From Eleginops maclovinus (Eukaryota > Chordata > Actinopteri > Perciformes > Eleginopidae), in assembly GCF_036324505.1 (NCBI RefSeq), contig NC_086370.1:17882600-17946599 (forward strand): a stretch of 64,000 bases of DNA, written 5' to 3'. Under the pieces are notes generated by a model. That model was not told the origin of the DNA, searched no databases, and saw only the letters and a list, made by a program, of their open reading frames with translations. Position 1 is the stretch's first letter. Every line of letters begins with the position of its first letter. The translations under genes and the position numbers were made by a program. Of the stretch, positions 56,011-64,000 are shown in pieces.

Positions 56011-59000
56011 GCTCGCTTCCAGTGTGGCAAGGAAATGTTTTTCAATAGTTAAAAAGTGGCCTTTCTTGCCTGCTGGCTATATACCATCATGAGCTGATGA
56101 AATATGGCCTGGTAAACCCAACACAAGAAAACATCACAATGTTTTTCTAATGTGCAGCAGCAGGCAAACAAACAAATGTGTTTGGAAAAGCTGAGAAATG
56201 CTGAGGGCTGAAGCTTTTTTGGAAACTGTAATGCATGTGTACTCATTTCTAGTACATTTACATATGTTCTGAATGAATCTGAGGGGAGGTTTTCTATTAA
56301 CCAGCAGAACATAAGCATGAAGAATACTAACTTGCTACATCACTCCAAACATACAACAGCTCTGGGGATTTGCATTAAACATTTTGATTTATGTGATCTG
56401 GGTCCAAGCCATAAGGCAAAGAAAATGATTGAGTCTACTTAACATCCCGATTATATCTCTTAGTGGAAATATCAGAAAAAATAACAGCTTTTTGAAAATC
56501 ATTCGTGTAGAGAGAAACACTTATATGTGACTGCAACTTTCATTTCTTCCTTTTCCACAATGAACCTCAACCTTGGAGGATGGTTTCGTGCTTGTAACGG
56601 TAAATCGGTCCATCATTGATCAACATGAGCATTGCTGACACTTTTCCGTACCTTTTTTGAGAGGAAAGGTGAATCTCCCAGGCATGAAAACATTTTAATC
56701 TGAGGTTGTCGGTGTTACTCTGGCTTTGTTGATTATATCCCTGCGTGACTAAAATCATTTGCATGGTAAATCCAGAACAACAGAGTGAGCCTCCCTTTGC
56801 TCTCCCTAAGCTGCTGCTCGTATTAAACTAGCCTGCTAGATTTTGCAGAGTTCACTCAGAGTTTCTGCATCTCTGCTCTGATTATCCTCGCTTGTCCAGG
56901 CAGAGCTACTACACCTGACCCTTAAAAAAAAAAACCTAATTATGCACCGGGGGATAATACATATCCATTTTTTACTCTCCTCTGTCTCTCCAGCTCCGCT
57001 TTCTTTTTCTGACTATACTCACACATTCTTATTCATTCTCACAACCACACTGTCTGCAGTATTTTCAGTCTTTTTTCTCATCTTCTATTCTTGCTCTGAC
57101 TTTGACAGCACACAGACGGGCAAAGTACTGGTATAGGCTGCTGGGAACAGGAATCCATGGACCATGTTGGACAGAGAAAGCACATTTATTGTTACCTTCT
57201 GTGAGTGCAATTACACTAGTGTGTCTCCTTATTGATTTGAGCTGCTTTTGTTGTGCTGAATCACCGTGTTTTATTTGTTTTGGTATGAATATTCTCTTCA
57301 TACTCTTTGTATGTGTGTGTGTTTCTTGGTGTCTCTTTGGTTGCCATGGCAGCAGTGACAGTGCAGAGTGTAAGATGAAAACCTGTTCATGTTCCTCAGA
57401 CTGCCCTTTCTGACCTGTTCTTCACAAAAGGCCAGGTTGTCACGTACCTCAGGGTGTCACTGGCCCGGCTTCCTGCTGGGATGCTGCACTTATTTCCAGG
57501 CAGGCTGAACTGCTTGATTGTTGGGGCGCAGCAATGAAGACTGTGCAACGTGCACAGAATCACACTGTGGTGAGTGATTGGTGATAGCAATAATAAGCGC
57601 TGTTGACAAATGGATGGTGCTGAGAGCCCTGTGCATCAGATACCACAGGTAGTGTTGTGGTTTAATGTCAAAAAACAATTTGGATTTGAAATGTGCGGGT
57701 AACACCTGGGGAGGATGTGCATGAGTACTCTGGGTTGCTGCATCCGTCGATTCATTAGCTTTTTTAACAAGACAGAAAGAGGATGCCCTGCGCTGCGTGA
57801 AATCACTAATCAAACAACTAATTTCATTAAGGTCGCCTAAGGAATGTCATAATCATCCCTGTGAATTAAAATTTGATTAGCTCTGATTTAATTTACTCAA
57901 TTGCGAGCATTGATGTTACAGTAAATATGTAAAATCATGCAATGCTATTCAAGGTGTTCAAAACACTTGTCATGCTTCACTTTTAAACAGAAAGCAATGT
58001 GGAGCCTCAATCAATAGTTACCCCTGTATTCTTTATTTAACAGAATGTAAAAACATTTCCTTTGAAAGAAATATATTTTCCTTTAAAGCGGTTTTTCAGG
58101 AGGGGAAGCACAACTGCACACAACAGTTTTTTAAGTAAATGCATGCAGTTTGAAGTGCGTCCCTTTGCCACAAAACAGATCTATTGTCCCGAGTCAGGGT
58201 TGTTGCCTCGGGTAATAAAAGAACTGGACATTGTGTTATGATGTACTTGTTTTCAAAAGTACACAGCACAGCAAAGTTCAACATTCTGCAAGCAATCAAT
58301 AAAGGAAAACAAATCCAAAAGGTAACATGCAGGGAAACAAGACCAGCAGCTGGACCACTATATCTGCACAGCACAATAATCTGGCAAGGCGCCAGTGTGT
58401 GTGAATAGCAGGTATGTATACTAGAGGGCCAGTAAAGGGGATTGTGTGCAGGCAGGTGGTGATCAGGTGAGCGGAAGGGCTTAAGAAAGACAGGGAATTA
58501 ACGTGTGAATTGAAACTGGCTGGACGTGCCATGACCAAGCAAGCAGAACACCTCTTACAGAGGAAAAAGAGAAATAATCCAGATAGAAATGTGTAGCTTT
58601 CGTTATTTGCTGCTGCTGTTAACTCCCACAGTTCCAGTTTATAAATATATGACTCTATAATTATCAACAGCTGTGACCGGTCAAGGTATATAATGTAGAA
58701 AACAATAAGGTAGATTCAAACGGACACTGAGTTAATGGACCAATTCTTATTTTCGAAACCTCCCGACCAATTTCCTAGTTAATCATTGTTAATTAGCTCT
58801 GAATCAGCTGCTTGATGGCTTATTATGCACACAAGTTGTTTAGGCTCTTGAGGTTTTAAAGAACACTTTGTGGTTCTCCCCATTACTACAAATGTATTCT
58901 TATCCATCTCAAATGTGCATCATCCAACCAAACTGCCAAATTAATTCCTGATTAGTTTACTTTAATATAGTTTTACCAAACCCCTTGTGCACAGTTCAAT

Positions 59001-59984
59001 ACTAGCAGATGGATTTTGGATTTGCTGTGTGTTTGTTATTTTTGGCTGCATGCCTTTACCTCTTCTCGTGTGTTTTTAATTTAATGTTAAACCTCTAATT
59101 ATTTATCTCTTTCCCTCTCTCTCCTCCTGTTTAATTGCCATGCTGTCATTTAGTATGCCCATCAACCTCATTATATAGTTTGCCAGAAAAAGATGTTGTC
59201 TGTTCCAATATATTGTATATCAAATGCAGTATGAATAAAATACCAGAATGTCCTACTGCATCCGGTAGCATTTTGCACTATGCAAACCAGCATGCTTCTC
59301 TGACCAACAATAAATTAAACAAATAACATTAGCAAAAGGGTTAAGGGTCGTTGTAGGTGGAAGTAGTAAGTCCCAATTGCTTGCAGTAATATACCATATG
59401 AAAGCTGCAGTATGTTCAAAAAGCAAAAAGCAAAAGACAAAAAAGCCATACTTTTGAAAGCAGCCTTGGTCTGGTCTTCACCTGAAGCCTCCCTGCACTA
59501 TCAGACCAAAACAGTGTTCACAGGGCCTTTGAAATACGTTGTATATTCCAACGGTCATCAGTGATGAAAAAGAAAAAACTCGAGCTTTCATGTTGAAGAT
59601 TCAGAAGCAGTGATGATAATTTCCACCCTGCGGAAAAATGAAATTTGATTGAGCATAGAGATAGAAAAAAGCCCCTGAGTCACTGAAAGTTAAAGTGGAG
59701 AATCAGGGTTTAGGGGAGATGCACTGATCAAGAAGCTTTGGGATGTTCAGTCATACGCCAACTCAACTCTGATGAATCTATCATGAAATTGACCTGGATG
59801 TCGGATTCTTTGATGCTGTGATTGCGGTAAATCGCTGCATAGTTGAACAGAATCACCTGCCTGACTGCTGTTTGAACTAGACGTTTGCTCAATTAATTAG
59901 AGCTGTTATGCCACTGTTGCAATGAAATAATGAAGATGACCGGAGGGCATGAACATTTGTTCAGAAGATATGTTTTAATTCACA
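56011..59984. other. intergenic region downstream of wapl, part 4
   Basis: No recognised gene. Two AT-rich blocks (57835-57910 and 58750-58830) with dense TAAT/ATTA homeodomain-type cores look less random than their surroundings and may be regulatory. The rest shows nothing I can name. Confidence 0.55.
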
Positions 59985-59986
59985 TA

Positions 59987-60186
59987 CAGTGGGGCAAAAA
60001 AGTATTTAGTCAGCCACCAATTGTGCAAGTTCTCCCATTTAAAAAGATGAGAGAGGCCTGTAATTTTTATCATAGGTATACCTCAACTATGAGAGACAAA
60101 ATGAGAAAAAAAAATCCAGAAAATCACATTGTAGGATTTTTAATGAATTTATTTTCTAATTATTGTGGAAAATAAGTATTTGGTCA
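59987..60186. repeat. Tc1 left terminal inverted repeat
   Basis: 200-bp inverted repeat with outer direct repeat at 60000-60012 and inner direct repeat at 60174-60186. It is near-identical to the right end except for a divergent stretch at about 60148-60172, just inside the inner repeat. Confidence 0.9.
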
Positions 60187-60202
60187 ATAACAAAAGTTCA
60201 TC

Positions 60203-61225
60203 TCAATACTTTGTTATATACCCTTTGTTGGCAATGACAGAGGTCAAACGTTTTCTGTAAGTCTTCACAAGGTTTTCACACACTGTTGCTGGTATTTTGG
60301 CCCATTCCTCCATGCAGATCTCCTCTAAAGCACTGATGTTTTGGGGCTGTCGCTGGGCAACACGGACTTTCAACTCCCTCCAAAGATTTTCAATGGGGTT
60401 GAGATCTGGAGACTGGCTAGGCCACTCCAGGACCTTGAAATGCTTCTTACGAAGCCACTCCTTCGTTGCCCTGGCGGTGTGTTTGGGATCATTGTCATGC
60501 TGAAAGACCCAGCCACGCTTCATCTTCAGTGCCCTTGCTGATGGAAGGAGGTTTTCACTCAAAATCTCACGATACATGGTCCCATTCATTCTTTCCTTTA
60601 CACGGATCAGTCGTCCTGGTCCCTTTGCAGAAAAACAGCCCCAAAGCATGATGTTTCCACCCCCATGCTTCACAGTAGGTATGGTGTTCTTTGGATGCAA
60701 CTCTGCATTCTTTCTCCTCCAAACACGACGAGTTGAGTTTTTACCAAAAAGTTCTATTTTGGTTTCATCTGACCATATGACATTCTCCCAACCCTCTTCT
60801 GGATCATCCAAATGCCCTCTAGCAAACTTCAGACGGGCCTGGACATGTACTGGCTTAAGCAGGGGGACACGTCTGGAACTGCAGGATGTAAGTCCCTGGC
60901 GGCGTAGTGTGTTACTGATGGTAGCCTCCGTTACTTTGGTCCCAGCTCTCTGCAGGTCATTCATTAGGTCCCCCCGTGTGGTTCTGGGATTTTTGCTCAC
61001 CGTTCTTGTGATCATTTTGACCCCACGGGGTGAGATCTTGCGTGGAGCCCCAGATGGAGGGAGATTAGCAGTGGTCTTGTATGTCTTCCATTTTCTAATA
61101 ATTGCTCCCACAGTTGATTTCTTCACACCAAGCTGCTTACCTATTGCAGATTCAGTTTTCCCAGCCTGGTGCAGGTCTACAATTTTGTCTCTGGTCTCCT
61201 TTGACAGCTCTTTGGTCTTGGCCAT
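60203..61225 (-). CDS. Tc1/mariner-family transposase, intact
   Basis: An uninterrupted 340-codon frame, the usual length of Tc1-like fish transposases. The first ~110 residues form the paired-like DNA-binding region with two helix-turn-helix segments; an AT-hook-like GRPR motif would be expected between them, but here residues 59-62 read GAPR. The DD34E catalytic triad is present: Asp153 (IWSDETK), Asp244 (FQHDNDPKH) and Glu279 (LNPIENLW), with a glycine-rich box around 188-203 ([16 protein letters not shown]). The enzyme excises and reinserts the element at TA by cut-and-paste in the nucleus. ATG starts MAKTKEL as in relatives. It lies wholly between the inner direct repeats. No stop or frameshift was found; activity is not proven. 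Confidence 0.96.
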   Translation of the reverse strand: MAKTKELSKETRDKIVDLHQAGKTESAIGKQLGVKKSTVGAIIRKWKTYKTTANLPPSGAPRKISPRGVKMITRTVSKNPRTTRGDLMNDLQRAGTKVTEATISNTLRRQGLTSCSSRRVPLLKPVHVQARLKFARGHLDDPEEGWENVIWSDETKIELFGKNSTRRVWRRKNAELHPKNTIPTVKHGGGNIMLWGCFSAKGPGRLIRVKERMNGTMYREILSENLLPSARALKMKRGWVFQHDNDPKHTARATKEWLRKKHFKVLEWPSQSPDLNPIENLWRELKVRVAQRQPQNISALEEICMEEWAKIPATVCENLVKTYRKRLTSVIANKGYITKY

Positions 61226-61391
61226 AGTGGAGTTTGGAGTATGACTGTTTGAGGTTGTGGACAGGTGTCTTTTATACTGATAATGAGTTCAAAAAGGTGC
61301 CATTAATACAGGTAACGAGTGGAGGACAGAGGAGCCTCTTAAAGAAGAAGTTACAGGTCTGTGAGAGCCAGTAATCTTGCTTGTTTGTAGG

Positions 61392-61591
61392 TGACCAAAT
61401 ACTTATTTTACCGAGGAATTGAACAATTAATTCATTAAAAATCCTACAATGTGATTTCCTGGATTTTTTTTTCTCATTCTGTCTCTCATAGTTGAAGTGT
61501 ACCTATGATAAAAATTACAGGCCTCTCTCATCTTTTTAAATGGGAGAACTTGCACAATTGGTGGCTGACTAAATACTTTTTTGCCCCACTG
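61392..61591. repeat. Tc1 right terminal inverted repeat
   Basis: Mirror of the left end: inner repeat tgaccaaatactt at 61392-61404, outer repeat tgactaaatactt at 61566-61578, both at the same distances from the element end as on the left. Confidence 0.9.
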
Positions 61592-61593
61592 TA

Positions 61594-64000
61594 GATAAAA
61601 CAACCTATATCAATATCTTCAGAGATATTTATTGTATTAAAGACCCTATCGCACCAACAACACCGTGTCTGCTTCTCCATCACTAGCTTATATTCTAACT
61701 GTGAGTTTTAGTTTAACTTCTTTAGAAAAGCTGAAACATGTTTCAGTTCATAATATCTGCTTAAGATGAGTTTGCTCTTACTTGTTACTTTAGATTAGTA
61801 AAACAGGAAGCTGAAGCGGTAGTAGAAGATATGCATACTCTCAGAAAGTGGACAGAAAACGACCCTGCTGTGGTGAAAGTCATGTTATATTCTAGGGTTA
61901 GGAATTTAATTATGACCAACAACATGTTATCTTTTAATTAGGTGAGTAGCTCTTTTGTTACCTAGGCATCCTTACAGGGTGTGTGTGTTGCTTTAAGAGA
62001 GCAGTGAATTATGGGTACAATTAAGTGGTCTGTTTGCAGTTTGTTTGCTTAGTGATCCCAACATGTGTTCAATCAACTCCTCCACAAGTCTTTACCACAG
62101 AAGTGTCACTTCAAAATATTGGAAGTTACAGAAGGGCGCAGCCACAAACAAGTAGGTTTTATACTCTATTTCAAATACCTTAAACAAAACGGTATCAGAC
62201 AAAACGCTTCAAGGAAGAGGCCATTGCTTTGGCAAACATCTTGATACTTTTTCCACCTCCAAAAGCCCAACACAAATTTTAATTCACCTGTCAGTTGTTA
62301 TTCTTTAAAATGGGAAAATGAGGGAAAATTAAATGTTCATATTGTTTGTTTTTTCCCTCCATTTTGTGTCACCACATTTGAAGTCATCTCACATGTGTTT
62401 TCACTTACCCTGCCTGACTACTCCTCTGCTCAGGTTAATTAAAATCCCCTGTGAGATTGTGACATGGATGGGCTTTAACATATGTCAGATATAATACGTC
62501 CTATCTTTAAAACGTTTTTATTTAAAACCTGGGGTTGTAAAATAAAAGGGACAGGTTGTCCTCTTTAATAACTGGCCAAGTGAAAAAGAGGGCAGGACTT
62601 TGGCTCACTGTCTTTATTCTGAAGGTGCAGTAGTATTCAGGGCTTATCTGTTGAACAGAGGATCATTAAGACAAAATGTTTCACATCTTTTTTTCCCGCA
62701 GGAGATTGTTGTTGGTTCAAAGAAAGTGTCTTGACTGCTTTGACTAAGCTCTGTGCAGTGCTACACTCAATGGGGTATTCCCTGAAATATGAGTTTTGAT
62801 TTGGTTTGGATGTGATTTTTTTGCTTAGCTCCCAACATCCCTCCGAACCCACTTAACAATATTCCCGTGAATCATTTGCAAGTATGATTTATAAAAGGCC
62901 CATGCTGCCTTTTGAGAATTGCAAATAAGTACAAAGACAGAAATCCTGTTGAAACCCTGATTTCGGCTATAGATTTAAGTTTGCTTTATTTTTTTCATTT
63001 ATGACAGCAGAGAAGATGCAGTATGTTGCTCATATTCTGCTGTGTTGCTGATGTTGAATACACATCAGGGGCTTGATAAGATGTAGAAGCAGCCACCCGT
63101 ATCCTCTTCTCAAATGTCTTGTTTGTTTTACTTCTCATTCCAAGGCATCGTGACTTCCCCCCTTTATTCTCACTCTCGGATCCCGAGCTCACAAAGTGAA
63201 AGCGGCACAGCAATCTCTAGGCTCATTGACTGTGGGGCCTAAGGGGCTTTGTGGTAAAAGTCTAGGCACGTATTAGCTCTGCAGAGCTGGCTGACCCAGA
63301 CCAGTCCCTGGCCACATAACTATCGTCTCATGCCTACTCAAAGGGTCTCTGTTTTGGGATGTGTCTCCACGGAGCCGGGCCCCTCTGGAACATCATCCGT
63401 GGGATATGCAGAGCTGGCAGGTTGATGGGCAGGTATACTGGTTCAGAGTGGCTGGACGGCTGCCCTGCTGCCTTCCCGGATCATGTTTAATAGCTGTGTG
63501 GGGGATTTGTTATGCCCCTCCATGATTCCCCAAATCCATTCTCATTGTTGCTCTTTTTATGTGCATATTTCTCTATCCAATCTCTCCTCTTTCTAATCTC
63601 ATTCTACTTGTGGTTTCTTTCTGTGTCTGTCTTGCTCTCCTCATCACTGTGACTCCTTTGCTGCATGCAATTCCTACGGCTGTCTTTAGTTGCCATTGCA
63701 TTATAATTAATTGATAAGTCCCCAGTCTTCCTGTCATCTTCCGCAGTTTTTTCCTTCCCTCTTCCCACGTCTCTCCTGTTATTTGCTTCCTCTCTATAAA
63801 TTCTCCAATCAGCACCTCCCTCCCCACTTCCTCCAGCATCCTCCTTCGCATCCCGGCTTCCACTCGCAGTGTTGTGCCGGTTTCCTTACCTAATTAGAAA
63901 TTCCCTGTAGGTTTTTGGTTACAAAGCAGAATGTTTACTGAGAGCAGTTCAGCAACCGGTTTCTGGGTCATGTGAGGAGAACTAGAGATGATCAGCCTGA
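61594..64000. other. intergenic region right of the Tc1 element
   Basis: No recognised exon, RNA gene or repeat. The last 500 bp are pyrimidine-rich (63540-63880), which creates a purine-biased minus-strand frame (63573-63863) with Glu/Arg-rich but otherwise featureless content. Confidence 0.55.

Larger units (their letters stand above)
59987..61591 (-). mobile_element. complete Tc1-like transposon (1605 bp)
   Basis: The element begins cagtggggcaaaaaagtatt and ends with its reverse complement, and is flanked on both sides by the dinucleotide TA (59985-59986 and 61592-61593), the Tc1/mariner target duplication. The terminal inverted repeats are 200 bp each (59987-60186 and 61392-61591), with outer direct repeats aagtatttagtca at 60000-60012 and 61566-61578 and inner ones aagtatttggtca at 60174-60186 and 61392-61404. 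This is the IR/DR layout of Sleeping Beauty-type fish elements. The outer 100 bp of the two ends differ at only a couple of positions. It encodes an uninterrupted transposase on the minus strand. It looks young and possibly autonomous. Confidence 0.96.

Noticed and set aside
60576..61244. 222-aa + strand frame
   Set aside because: Exactly antisense to the transposase; an open shadow frame with no domain of its own.
63573..63863. 96-aa Glu/Arg-rich minus-strand frame near the right end
   Set aside because: Produced by a pyrimidine-rich + strand tract; low complexity and no family resemblance.

Overview
This window is vertebrate, and almost certainly a percomorph-type teleost fish. The coding exons match vertebrate HTRA1, WAPL and PLEKHA1 closely. 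Introns are canonical GT..AG and range from under 100 bp to several kb. The non-coding DNA is AT-rich, with long (GT)n tracts, a Tc1-like transposon and short dispersed repeats of kinds that recur in fish genomes. All genes named here were recognised by reading translated exons and splice phases; no database search was run.

Layout, all genes on the + strand. (1) 1-1157: the 3' end of plekha1 (TAPP1), whose last exon ends in a PDZ-binding tail, followed by its 3'UTR. (2) 5534-26079: a complete nine-exon htra1 gene (476 aa by my splice model): signal peptide, IGFBP module, Kazal-like module, trypsin-like protease and PDZ domain. (3) 29.4-45.3 kb: a complete wapl gene with one non-coding and 19 coding exons (1173 aa by my model); it encodes the cohesin-release factor. 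(4) 45.3-60 kb: a long stretch with no recognisable gene, holding short repeats, a nested SINE-like insertion and a 389-bp inverted-terminal-repeat element that carries promoter-like boxes. (5) 59987-61591: a full-length Tc1/mariner transposon on the minus strand with an uninterrupted 340-aa DD34E transposase, 200-bp IR/DR ends and TA duplications. (6) 61.6-64 kb: no recognisable gene.

The plekha1-htra1 order is the same as at human 10q26 (the macular-degeneration locus), but no ARMS2-like reading frame lies between them. wapl follows directly, whereas human WAPL lies elsewhere on chromosome 10. The three proteins work in unrelated processes: phosphoinositide binding, extracellular proteolysis/TGF-beta modulation, and chromosome cohesion. 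There is no operon-like logic; adjacency is synteny.

I did not find an obviously new biological system. The observations most worth a second look are the apparently intact Tc1 element, the (GT)40 tract starting at +7 of the htra1 exon 2 donor, the transposon-like hairpin just inside the next donor, the catalytic-serine micro-exon of htra1, a start-stop uORF before the wapl start codon, a Tyr-Asn-Arg variant of the WAPL PDS5-binding motif, a poly(A) signal inside a perfect hairpin, and a mobile repeat carrying CCAAT, GC and TATA boxes in promoter order.
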